Below, one piece after another: positions 9,030-16,720 of a DNA stretch of 64,000 bases (the stretch's first letter is position 1; each line of letters begins with the position of its first letter). The stretch is taken from NCBI RefSeq assembly GCF_021398735.1, contig NZ_CP090349.1:2489001-2553000 (forward strand), given 5' to 3'. The notes beneath the pieces were generated by a model. It was not told the DNA's origin. It made no database searches and saw only the letters and a program-made list of their open reading frames with translations. This DNA is from Methylobacterium oryzae (GTDB lineage: Bacteria; Pseudomonadota; Alphaproteobacteria; Rhizobiales; Beijerinckiaceae). The position numbers and the translations under genes are program-made.

Positions 9030-9371
9030 ATGAGTCTGCTCAACACTCTCGGCGGCTCGCTGGGGCAGATCGCGCTGAAGGCACTGCCGGGCGTGATCCA
9101 GCAGGTGCTGCCCGGCGGACTGAACGCGCTGCTCGATCAGCTCCGGCGCTCCGGCTACGAGAGCCAGGTCAATTCCTGGCTCGGCCGCGGCCCGAACGAG
9201 CCGATCACAGCCGAGGATCTGCGCAAGGTCCTCGACAACGAGCAGGTGCGCCAGATGGCGGAGAAGCTCGGCGTTCCGATGGACCAGCTGTTCCCGACCC
9301 TGGCGCAGGCCCTGCCCGAGACCGTCGACCGTCACAGCCCCGAGGGGACGCTGCAGGCGCCGAAGGCTTAG
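9030..9371 (+). CDS. YidB/DUF937-type protein, copy 2
   Basis: 113-residue protein of the YidB family. It has an N-terminal amphipathic region (MSLLNTLGGSLGQIALKALPG), the LPGGLNALLDQLRRSGY segment, the WLGRGPNEPI motif, and an SPEGTLQAP ending. It is a paralogue of the gene at 8192 in the same orientation. Function is unknown in the literature I can recall. The start is supported by family length and a purine-rich upstream region (GACGGGGGTCC). A GC-rich inverted repeat follows before the convergent nlpD-like gene. Confidence 0.85.
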   Translation: MSLLNTLGGSLGQIALKALPGVIQQVLPGGLNALLDQLRRSGYESQVNSWLGRGPNEPITAEDLRKVLDNEQVRQMAEKLGVPMDQLFPTLAQALPETVDRHSPEGTLQAPKA

Positions 9372-9424
9372 GACAGCCGGCGCGGGTCGCGAGCCGGGGC
9401 GGCCGGACGGCGGACGACGCGAAA

Positions 9425-9448
9425 CGGCGGCCCCGTCCGGGACCGCCG
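9425..9448. terminator. Weak intergenic hairpin between convergent genes
   Basis: An imperfect inverted repeat (CGGCGGCCC ... GGACCGCCG, with G-T pairs) lies between the stops of the YidB-type gene and the nlpD-like gene. There is no T-run on either side, so it is only a candidate bidirectional termination structure. Confidence 0.3.
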
Positions 9449-9507
9449 CCGCATCTTGCCTCTCGTTCGGTGCCGCGCGGGCCGGCCTCGGCCCCGCGCG
9501 GTCCGTC

Positions 9508-11013
9508 TCAGTTGCTGGCGAGCTGGGACATCGGATCCACGGGCGCGCCGCCCTTGCGGATCTCGAAGTGCAGCTGCGGCGAGGTCACGTTTCCGGAGGC
9601 GCCGGACTTCGCGATGGTCTGGCCGCGCTTGACCTTCTCGCCGGGCTTCACGTCGATCTCGCCGTTATGGGCGTAGGCCGAGACGTAGCCGTTGGCGTGG
9701 CGCACGAGGACCAGCTTGCCGTAGCCCTTCACGTCGGAGCCGGCATAGGCGACCGTGCCCTCCTCGGCGGCCTTGACCGGAGTACCCTCCGGCACGGCGA
9801 TGTTGATGCCCTCGTTGCCGGAGGTGCCGTAGCCGGAGATCACCCGGCCCTTGGCGGGCCAGCGGAAGTTCTCCGTCGCCTCGGCCACGGAGCCGGTGGC
9901 GGCGGGCTCGGGCTTGGCCGGCGCGGCAGCGACCGGGGCCGCCTTCGGCGCCTCCTTGGCGGCGACCTTCTCGACCTTCTCGGCGGCGGCAGCCTCCTTG
10001 GCAGCCTCCTTGGCGGCCTTCTGGGCGGCTTCCTTGGCGGCCTTCGCCTCGGCCAGCTTCTGGGCGGCCTCCGCCTTCGCGGCGGCCTTCGCCTCGGCCT
10101 TGGCCTCCTGAGCCTTCGCCTCGGCCTTCGCCTTGGCCTCGGCCTTCGGATCCGCCTTCTTCTCGTCGGCCTTCTTCTCGTCCGCCTTGGCGACCTGTCC
10201 CGGGCGCACGTGCTTCGGCTTCTCGCCCTCCTTCAGGGCGACGTCCTTGCGGGTCTTGGCGTCGGCGACCTTGCGGGCGGCGGCGTCGCGGGCGAGCGCC
10301 TCCTTGCGCTCCGCCTCCTTCTCGGCGGCGGCGGCCTTCTGCGCGGCCTCCTTGGCGGCCTTCGCCTCGGCCAGCTTCTGGGCGGCCTCCTTGGCGGCTT
10401 CCTTGGCCTCCTCTCGCTTGGTCGCGATCTTGTTCTCGACCTGCTTGGCGTCCTCGCGCTTCTCCTCGGCGGCCCGGGCCGGCCGGGCGGTCATCGGGGA
10501 CGCGGCGGGGTTCAGCCCGGAGGCGTTGTAGACCGGGATCACGATCTGGCGGCCGGGCGTGATCTGGTTCGCGTTGCTCAGGCCGTTGGCGGCCAGGATC
10601 GCCGAAGCGGGCACGCCGAAGCGGGTCGACATCTGGTTCAGGCTGTCGTTGCGCGACACGGTGATCTGCGTGCCACCCTCGGCGCTCCAGCCGACCTTGC
10701 CGGTCGAGGCGACGCGGGTCGCGGGGGCGGCGGCGTTGGTCTGAACCGGCGTCGCGGCGGCGGACGGCCGCGCGGCGGCGGGGGCGCCGAGCGCCTCCGA
10801 CTGGATGCGGCCCGTCCGGACCGGCGGGACGGACTTGAGGCTCCCGTCCGGCAGGCTGCCGGTCGCGGAGGGTTCCGAGTCGAACGGGTTCGAGAACGGG
10901 TTCGTCAGACGCGACGCGTCCGACGAACAGGCGGCAGCCGCACCGCCGATGATGCCGATGAGCGCGACGCGCGACAGCGTCCGCAACATCTGACCCGTAC
11001 CGCGCACCCGCAT
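9508..11013 (-). CDS. nlpD: LysM/LytM lipoprotein, NlpD-like, degenerate active site
   Basis: 501-residue predicted lipoprotein. Residues 1-29 form a signal peptide with lipobox GAAAAC; an ATG at 10989 would give a shorter signal. A LysM peptidoglycan-binding domain covers about residues 116-162, then a long Ala/Lys/Glu-rich coiled coil (about 175-365), then a C-terminal LytM/M23 domain. The zinc ligands are lost: the usual HxGxD is NEGIN, and the HxH is QLH, just as in E. coli NlpD and EnvC, which activate cell-wall amidases rather than cut peptidoglycan. A role in septal wall splitting is therefore likely. surE and pcm, its classical neighbours, lie 7 kb away. Confidence 0.9.
   Translation of the reverse strand: MRVRGTGQMLRTLSRVALIGIIGGAAAACSSDASRLTNPFSNPFDSEPSATGSLPDGSLKSVPPVRTGRIQSEALGAPAAARPSAAATPVQTNAAAPATRVASTGKVGWSAEGGTQITVSRNDSLNQMSTRFGVPASAILAANGLSNANQITPGRQIVIPVYNASGLNPAASPMTARPARAAEEKREDAKQVENKIATKREEAKEAAKEAAQKLAEAKAAKEAAQKAAAAEKEAERKEALARDAAARKVADAKTRKDVALKEGEKPKHVRPGQVAKADEKKADEKKADPKAEAKAKAEAKAQEAKAEAKAAAKAEAAQKLAEAKAAKEAAQKAAKEAAKEAAAAEKVEKVAAKEAPKAAPVAAAPAKPEPAATGSVAEATENFRWPAKGRVISGYGTSGNEGINIAVPEGTPVKAAEEGTVAYAGSDVKGYGKLVLVRHANGYVSAYAHNGEIDVKPGEKVKRGQTIAKSGASGNVTSPQLHFEIRKGGAPVDPMSQLASN
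10031..10072. repeat. 42-bp direct repeat inside nlpD-like gene, copy 1
   Basis: An exact 42-bp match to 10349-10390, inside the coiled-coil coding region. Each copy encodes the 14-residue unit EAAQKLAEAKAAKE. Exact identity at DNA level suggests recent duplication or gene conversion, and such repeats can expand or contract. Confidence 0.85.
10349..10390. repeat. 42-bp direct repeat inside nlpD-like gene, copy 2
   Basis: Second exact copy of the 42-bp unit at 10031-10072, 318 bases apart. Recombination between the copies would delete 318 bp (106 codons) and keep the frame, shortening the coiled coil. Confidence 0.85.
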
Positions 11014-11204
11014 CGACGCACCCGTTTGCCTGACGCAACCTGATGCGCCAATGAAGACGGATTCAGGTTAAGCAACCGTTCCCGTTCCGGCGGTCTGCGA
11101 CCCTGGAGCGAAGGTAGGTGCAAGGTTTTCGCGCGGCCCAGAGGATGATTCCCGCTCGCGGGATCGTCCCTTTTCGTAACCGGCCGGCACCCCACATCGC
11201 ATCC

Positions 11205-11744
11205 ATGTTTACCATCCGCGGCGCGCGCGACACCCTGGCCGACCTGCCGGCGCTCGAGACGGCGCGCCTCGCGATCGCCGCCCTCCGGCCTGCCGACGCG
11301 CCGGCCGTCCGCGCGCTCACCGACGATCCGGCCATCACCGCGGCGGTGGATTTCCTGCCGACGCCGTTCACCCTGCAAGATGCCGAGGACCTGATTCGCA
11401 GCTGCGCCCGGGGCCGGGACTGCTTCCTCGGCGCCTGGACGCGGGACGGCGCGCCCGATCCGCCCGGGCGCGCGCTCGTCGGCGTCTTCGGCACGCATCT
11501 GCGCGGCGCCGGCACGATCGAGATCGGGTACTGGGTCGGCGGCGCCGCCCGCGGGCGCGGCTACGCCTACGAGGCCGTCTCGGCGATCCTCGATCTCCTC
11601 GGGGGGCGCTTCCCGGCGCGCGTCGTCGTGGCGGAGTGCCGCCCCGCCAACGTCGCCTCCTGGGGCCTGCTGGAGAAGCTCGGCTTCCGCGACACCGGCG
11701 AGGAAGGCCACCGGCCGGGCCGGCGCCTGCTCAGGCGAGCCTAA
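11205..11744 (+). CDS. GNAT-family N-acetyltransferase (RimJ/RimL-like)
   Basis: 179-residue acyl-CoA acyltransferase of the GNAT superfamily. It begins with ETARLAIAALRPADAPAVRALTDDP, the RimJ/RimL-type opening, and continues to IEIGYWVGGAARGRGYAYEA, the acetyl-CoA pyrophosphate-binding loop (RGRGYA), then CRPANVASWGLLEKLGFRDTG, the family's Asn-x-x-Ser-x-x-x-x-x-x-k-lGF ending. The ATG at 11205 was preferred to an upstream in-frame ATG because the domain starts just after it. Substrate cannot be told from sequence. It converges with the porin gene. Confidence 0.88.
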   Translation: MFTIRGARDTLADLPALETARLAIAALRPADAPAVRALTDDPAITAAVDFLPTPFTLQDAEDLIRSCARGRDCFLGAWTRDGAPDPPGRALVGVFGTHLRGAGTIEIGYWVGGAARGRGYAYEAVSAILDLLGGRFPARVVVAECRPANVASWGLLEKLGFRDTGEEGHRPGRRLLRRA

Positions 11745-11789
11745 CTCGGGGAAGGCGTGCCGGGCCGGGACCGGTGTCGCGCGGCCACG

Positions 11790-11818
11790 AAAAAGCCCCC
11801 GGCCTGAGGCCGGGGGCT
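11790..11818 (-). terminator. Rho-independent terminator of the porin gene
   Basis: A perfect 11-bp stem (AGCCCCCGGCC / GGCCGGGGGCT) with a three-base loop. Read on the minus strand it is followed by TTTTT. It sits about 40 bases downstream of the porin stop codon, a textbook intrinsic terminator for that gene. Confidence 0.85.
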
Positions 11819-11855
11819 CGCTGACAGGCGTCCTGAGCCGGACCGGGCGGTCCGA

Positions 11856-13133
11856 TCAGAAGGTGATGCCGGTCTCGACCATGTAGCGGTCCTGCGAGGT
11901 GCGGTTGCCGGTGCGGCCGAAGCCGGTGCCGAGCGTGCCTTCCGCGAGGTTGCCGCGGGTGATCCCGCCGAGCTCGACGTGGGCGTACTCCACCCGGAAG
12001 AAGTAGCGGTCGAAGGTGAAGGTCGGCGTGACGGTCACCGAGAAGGCGTTGCTGCCGGCGCCGAAGCCCAGCAGGTTGGTGCCGCCCGACCCGCGGACGC
12101 CCGTCTGCTCGGTGTACTCGACGCGGCCGGCCAGGGCGAAGTTGTCGGTGAAGGAGTAGGCCGCCAGCAGCGCCCCGCCGTAGGTCGAGGCCGAGTTGGC
12201 GATGCCGACGCGCAGGTCACGCTCGACGTTGGTGAACTGGAAGTACGGCGAGATGATCCACGGGCCGTTCGCGTAAGTGTAGTTGATGTTGAAGATGCCG
12301 CTGTTCTGCTGGAGGTTCGGCGTCGCGAACTGGTAGCGCGGGCTGCGGTCCAGGGCGTTGGTCCGGCCGAGGTTCAGGCCGCCGTTGACGCCGATCGTGT
12401 TGTAGTCGTCGAGCTTGTAGGCGACGTTGCCGGTGAACCACGAGATCTCGTTGGAGAAGAACCCGTCCGTGCCGGCGACCGACACCGAGAGCGGCCCGCT
12501 GCTGTAGTTGACCTGCACGCCCTGGTTGATGAAGTTCTCCTGCACGAACAGGAGGCCGCGGTTGATGTTCAGGTTCTGGTAGGTGAACAGCAGCTCGGTG
12601 CCGATCATGGTGAACATCCGGCCGCCCTGGACCGACCATTCATCGTTGATCTGGATCTTGCCGTAGGCGACCGGGACCGGGCCGAACAGGAGGTCGGTCT
12701 GGGTGAAGGTGCTGAGGGTGGGGAAGCCGAGCTGCGGGATCGAGTAGCCGCCGGCCTGGATGTAGAACTGGAACGCGCCCTCGGGCTTCTGGATGATGCC
12801 CTGCACGTTCGAGAAGTCGAACCGGGCCGCGCGGTCGCGGTCGTTGGGCGCCGCCGGGGTCGAGAACGACGCGAACGGGTTCGACTGAGTGTAGCCGTAG
12901 CCGGTGATGGCGCCGCCCACGTAGAGGTCGCCGAGCGGTCCGGCCGAGAAGCAGCTCGGATTCGGGTTGGCCTTGATCACGCCGCCGTAGGCCGGGCCGA
13001 GGAGCGTGGCCTTGCAGGGCTCGGCGGGGGGCGCGACCGGAACCGGCGCCGGAGCCGACAGGTCGGCCGCGAGGATGCTGGTCGAGGACAGCAGCACGGT
13101 GGCCAGTCCGGCCAGGGTGGATCGCTTCAGCAT
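11856..13133 (-). CDS. Outer-membrane beta-barrel porin
   Basis: 425-residue predicted outer-membrane porin. The signal peptide MLKRSTLAGLATVLLSSTSILAADL is followed by a Pro-rich linker and then alternating polar/aromatic beta-strands. It ends MVETGITF, with the terminal aromatic residue used by the BAM machinery. The ATG at 13133 opens the signal peptide; the frame is open for a further 106 codons upstream, without any export signal. The family looks like OmpL-type beta-barrel porins common in methylobacteria (recall, not searched). A strong terminator lies just downstream. Confidence 0.85.
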   Translation of the reverse strand: MLKRSTLAGLATVLLSSTSILAADLSAPAPVPVAPPAEPCKATLLGPAYGGVIKANPNPSCFSAGPLGDLYVGGAITGYGYTQSNPFASFSTPAAPNDRDRAARFDFSNVQGIIQKPEGAFQFYIQAGGYSIPQLGFPTLSTFTQTDLLFGPVPVAYGKIQINDEWSVQGGRMFTMIGTELLFTYQNLNINRGLLFVQENFINQGVQVNYSSGPLSVSVAGTDGFFSNEISWFTGNVAYKLDDYNTIGVNGGLNLGRTNALDRSPRYQFATPNLQQNSGIFNINYTYANGPWIISPYFQFTNVERDLRVGIANSASTYGGALLAAYSFTDNFALAGRVEYTEQTGVRGSGGTNLLGFGAGSNAFSVTVTPTFTFDRYFFRVEYAHVELGGITRGNLAEGTLGTGFGRTGNRTSQDRYMVETGITF

Positions 13134-13356
13134 GGTGTCGCAGCTCGTTCGGGTTCGTCGACGGCCAAGCTGACATCGCGGTGCGATTGACACAAAATCA
13201 AACATAGAGCAGTTGCATAATTTTTGGGCAGTTCCGTATCGCTGATCACGTTCGTTGCGGAAATGTGACTTTGCCGCCACAATTGTATCGGAACCCCGGC
13301 CCTTTCCTTCCGCGCAGGCCCGGAGGTCTTCCGCGCGGCGCCCCAATTCTACCGAG

Positions 13357-14205
13357 TCAGGCGGCCGGGCCGATCGGATCGCAGCGAAATCCTCCGAAGT
13401 CCTGCCGGGCCAGACGTTCTGCGAGCGCCGGCAGGAACAGCATCGCCTCATCGGCGAGGCGCCAAGGCGGGTTGACGACGATCAGGCCGCTGCCGGTCAG
13501 CCGCGTCGGGTCGTCCGGCCGGTCGATCAGCAGGTCGAGCCGCAGGGCGGGGCGGGGCAGGGCGGCCCCGAGGTCGCGGACCATCCGGTCGAGGGCCGCG
13601 GCGTCCTTGATCGGGTACCAGGCCAGGAACAGGCCGGTCGGCCACTTCGCCACCGCGCGGGCGAGATGGGCGCCGAGGCGCTCGATCTCGCCGGGCACCT
13701 CGTAGGGCGGGTCGATCAGCACGAGGCCGCGCCGCTCCGGCGGCGGGATCTGCGCGTTGATCGCGGTCCAGCCGTCGAGGTTCATCACCTTGGTGCGGGG
13801 ATCGCGGGCGTAGCGGTCCTGCAGGGTCGCGGCGTCCGCCGGGTGCAGCTCGACGAACACGCCCTTGTCGCCAGGGCGGAGCGCCTCGCGGATCACGGCC
13901 GGCGAGCCCGGATAGGCGGTGGTGCCGTGTCGAGCGCGCACCGCCGCCACCGCGGCCCGGTAGGGCTCCAGCAGCGCTTCCACCTCCGGCGCGAAGGGCG
14001 CCCCCATCCGGCCCCAGCCGTCCCGCCACTCTCCGGTCCGGGCCGCCTCGTCGGCCTCGAGATCGTAGACGCCGAGGCCCGCGAAGGCGTCCAGCGCCCG
14101 GAACGGCTTGTCCTTGCGGCGCAGGTGGTCGAGCACCCGCGCCAGGACGAGGTGCTTGAGGACGTCGGCGTGGTTGCCGGCGTGGAAGGCGTGCCGATAG
14201 TTCAT
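13357..14205 (-). CDS. rlmJ: 23S rRNA (adenine(2030)-N6)-methyltransferase RlmJ
   Basis: 282-residue SAM-dependent N6-adenine methyltransferase acting on 23S rRNA A2030. The N-terminus MNYRHAFHAGNHADVLKH is diagnostic for RlmJ; the catalytic motif IV reads DPPYE, and LDAFAGLGVYDL is the SAM-binding region. Length is normal. It is a single gene, downstream of and on the same strand as the RNase T2 pair only in the sense of position; about 65 bases separate its start from the RNase stop. Confidence 0.95.
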   Translation of the reverse strand: MNYRHAFHAGNHADVLKHLVLARVLDHLRRKDKPFRALDAFAGLGVYDLEADEAARTGEWRDGWGRMGAPFAPEVEALLEPYRAAVAAVRARHGTTAYPGSPAVIREALRPGDKGVFVELHPADAATLQDRYARDPRTKVMNLDGWTAINAQIPPPERRGLVLIDPPYEVPGEIERLGAHLARAVAKWPTGLFLAWYPIKDAAALDRMVRDLGAALPRPALRLDLLIDRPDDPTRLTGSGLIVVNPPWRLADEAMLFLPALAERLARQDFGGFRCDPIGPAA

Positions 14206-14271
14206 GGCAGCGCGCTGAAGCCGATCCCGGGCGCCGGGTCCAGGGGCCGGCGTGCGAAAGGCGGAAAAAAC

Positions 14272-14946
14272 TCAGCGCGCGGCGTCGAGGCTCACCTCGG
14301 GCGCCCGGCAATTGCCGCGGGCGACCTCGGGACAGGGGGTGAAGCCGCGCAGGTCCTTGCCGAAGCAGATCCGGACCTCCTGCAGCTGCCCGCGGGTGCA
14401 GGTGACCGCCATCATGTCGGGGCGCAGGCCGCGATTGGCCGCCACGAACTGCCGGGCGATCTCGATCGGCGCGAGGGTCTGCGGCGGGGCGCCGCCCTTG
14501 AGCCCGTCGGGGATCGTCACCGCGAGCCGCGCCGTGCGGGCGGCCGCGAAATAGGCGGCGGGATCGAGACCCGAGCAGGTGCCGTGCTTGCGCCACTCGT
14601 ACCGCGCGAGGCCCTCGCTCGGGTAGACCTGTCCGGCGACCTCCATGGCCTGCCGGGTCGGGGCGCGGTTCACCGCCGAGCAGTTCTGCGGATACCCGCT
14701 CGCGTATTGCGGCCACAGGCCGTGGACGACGAAGCCCAGGCCGCGTCCGGGGGCGCACTGGACGTCGTCCCGGCGGGCGCCCGGCCCCGCGCAGTAGGTC
14801 GGCGACCACGACAGGGCGAGGACGTAGAAGTCGAAGTCGCCGGGCGCGCCGCGCCGGGCGAAGCCGCCGTAATCCTGGGCGGCGGCCGGGGCGGCGGCCG
14901 ACCCGGCGAGGAGCAGGCCCGCGAGGCCGGCGGCGCGCCCGCGCAT
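14272..14946 (-). CDS. Ribonuclease T2 family protein, secreted
   Basis: 224-residue predicted secreted endoribonuclease. A signal peptide (MRGRAAGLAGLLLAGSAAAPAAA) precedes the mature enzyme. Both conserved active-site segments are intact: CAS I VVHGLWPQ and CAS II EWRKHGTC, each with its catalytic histidine, plus several cysteines for disulphides. T2 RNases cut RNA through 2',3'-cyclic phosphates in the periplasm or outside the cell, giving phosphate or nucleotides. The start lies 2 bases after the stop of the upstream secreted-protein gene, so the two are surely co-transcribed. Confidence 0.92.
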   Translation of the reverse strand: MRGRAAGLAGLLLAGSAAAPAAAQDYGGFARRGAPGDFDFYVLALSWSPTYCAGPGARRDDVQCAPGRGLGFVVHGLWPQYASGYPQNCSAVNRAPTRQAMEVAGQVYPSEGLARYEWRKHGTCSGLDPAAYFAAARTARLAVTIPDGLKGGAPPQTLAPIEIARQFVAANRGLRPDMMAVTCTRGQLQEVRICFGKDLRGFTPCPEVARGNCRAPEVSLDAAR

Positions 14947-14948
14947 GG

Positions 14949-15410
14949 TCAGGGACGCGCCATCCGGCAGGCGGTGGCGTAGGCGTAGGAGAGGTCCCGG
15001 TCGAGGCCGTGGATGCAGAACTCGACGCCCCAGGTCGCGCCGATGATGCCGAGGCTCTCGCGCACCGAGTAGTCGACCTTGCGGCGGACCCCGTCGGAGG
15101 TGGTCACGGTCGCGGTGCAGAACCGGCGCGGATAGGTGTCGAGGCCCCAGGGCCGCCACGCGGTGCGCTCGATCGTGTCGAAGGACAGGATCGTCATCGA
15201 CGAGTTCCAGAACTTCGCCTCCTTCTCGGCGAAGTTGGTCGAGACCCGCTCCAGCACCGACGGGTCCTGGCAGCCCGGGATCTGCGCGTCGAACGGGAAG
15301 ATCCGCTCCTCGGCGGGCTCGATGTCCTCCCGGGCCGACCGGGCGAGCGCCGGCTGGGCCAGGGCGAGAAGGGCCAGCCCGAGGGCGAAGCCGTGAAGAA
15401 CCGGGCGCAT
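14949..15410 (-). CDS. Secreted protein of unknown function, RNase T2 partner
   Basis: 153-residue predicted periplasmic protein. The signal peptide MRPVLHGFALGLALLALAQPALA is followed by a domain with four cysteines (PGCQD, RRFCTA, VEFCIHG, TACRM). I do not recognise a named family. It is directly upstream of the RNase T2 gene with a two-base gap, so a shared periplasmic function is possible but unproven. The ATG at 15410 is chosen because it opens the signal peptide; an ATG 11 codons upstream is less suitable. Confidence 0.75.
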   Translation of the reverse strand: MRPVLHGFALGLALLALAQPALARSAREDIEPAEERIFPFDAQIPGCQDPSVLERVSTNFAEKEAKFWNSSMTILSFDTIERTAWRPWGLDTYPRRFCTATVTTSDGVRRKVDYSVRESLGIIGATWGVEFCIHGLDRDLSYAYATACRMARP

Positions 15411-15613
15411 GGCGCGTGCCTCGACGGATGTGCGATCCTGCATCCGCGAACGATGGCTTCGCCGCGCCGCCAGTCAAGCTCCGGCAGTCCCGCGCCGGCG
15501 CTTTGCCGGCCTGTGCGGCGCGGCCGCTACAGTCACCGGTCGGGGCGCGGCGCGGGATCGGCGCCCGGCCGGATCCGGCGCCCGGCGCGAGCCCCGCGGG
15601 TCGCGCCCGCCTC

Positions 15614-16609
15614 TCAGTAGATCGGCTCCGCGCTCGGCGGCGCGCCGAGCTGCAGCGGCTCGTCGTACTCCTGCGCGGGCTCGTCGTGGGCGGCGGCGAC
15701 CCGCGGTGCCGGCCGCACGGGCGCCGTCGCGGTGTAGGCCGAGGCCGCGGCCGGACGGTCGAGGGGCCGGGCGGGCGCACGGGCGACCTGGGTCGCGCTC
15801 CCGGCCTTCGACATCGGCGACACGCCGTAGGGATCGTCCTCCTCGACGTCCACCGGCGCCTGAGGGCCGGCGGGCTGGCGCTGCGGCGGGATCGGGCGGC
15901 TCAGCGGCCGCTCGGCCCCGGTGCCGAGCTGCGGCGTGAACTTGATCAGCGGCTTGCAGATCCGGCGCAGACCGCGCGGGTCGTGCCGTGCGAGATCGAC
16001 GTGGATGTGATCGTAGTGGAACACGTTCGAGCCGGGCGCCAGCACGGTGGTGAAGCGCTGGCAGGCGCCCAGGAAGATCTCGCGCAGGAAGCCCTGCTCG
16101 GCCTCCGTGCCGCGCCAGCCGCCCTTGACGGTGATCACGTGGCCGTCGGCGAGCTTGATCGACATGACGTCGATCGCGTTCCCGAAACCGTGCTCGGAGA
16201 GCTTGGCGCCGGGCTGGTTGTTGCGGCCGCGGCAGGAATAGGAGCCGGCGTTGATCTCGGCCACCGGCACGCCGAAGTAGAGGTTGGCGGCCGGCTGGAT
16301 CGTGTCGGCGAGCCACGCCTCGGCCTCGGCCAGCGCCGGGCAGCCCAGCGTCATCCGCTGCTTCAGCAGGACGGAGCCGCTGCCGAGCCGCGTCACCCGG
16401 AAGGGCTGCTGCATGCCGCAGGGCCCCGGGCCATCCATCGCCGCGATGGGCGTGATGTACTCCGAGGGCTCGACGAGCTTCTTGGCCAGGCAGACCTGCT
16501 CCGCCTGATCGCGCCACGGTTCACGTCGCTCGAAATGATTGATCGAGCACGCGGTGAGGCCCGCACCGAACAGCGCAAGGGCCGAGAACAGGGATACGCC
16601 ACGCCACAT
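15614..16609 (-). CDS. Extensin-like family lipoprotein
   Basis: 331-residue predicted lipoprotein with lipobox LTAC near residue 21. The conserved Extensin-like C-terminal domain covers about residues 35-230. It contains EHGFGNAIDV and the late HYDHIHVD, a His/Asp arrangement reminiscent of M15-type zinc peptidases, and cysteines at conserved places. The last 100 residues are low-complexity, rich in Pro/Arg/Ala. I take the ATG at 16609; an in-frame GTG six codons upstream (16627) is possible. Such proteins are widespread in Hyphomicrobiales. A peptidoglycan-related role is likely, by inference. Confidence 0.85.
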   Translation of the reverse strand: MWRGVSLFSALALFGAGLTACSINHFERREPWRDQAEQVCLAKKLVEPSEYITPIAAMDGPGPCGMQQPFRVTRLGSGSVLLKQRMTLGCPALAEAEAWLADTIQPAANLYFGVPVAEINAGSYSCRGRNNQPGAKLSEHGFGNAIDVMSIKLADGHVITVKGGWRGTEAEQGFLREIFLGACQRFTTVLAPGSNVFHYDHIHVDLARHDPRGLRRICKPLIKFTPQLGTGAERPLSRPIPPQRQPAGPQAPVDVEEDDPYGVSPMSKAGSATQVARAPARPLDRPAAASAYTATAPVRPAPRVAAAHDEPAQEYDEPLQLGAPPSAEPIY

Positions 16610-16720
16610 GACCCGGACGATGCGCACGGTCGCGTAAAGCGTTCGTCAACGGCGTTTCGGGAATGCCGTCGGCTGTGGCGTCTCGGTTGACAGCGCCGCG
16701 GACCGCGGACTGAATGCATT

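Noticed and set aside
9568..11043. A 491-codon Gly/Leu-rich + strand frame opposite the nlpD-like gene
   Set aside because: It is the mirror of the Ala/Lys/Glu coiled-coil coding sequence; repetitive composition and no domain.
11067..11081. TTAA-N7-TTCC upstream of the nlpD-like gene
   Set aside because: Only a half-site is good; two mismatches make it unsupported.
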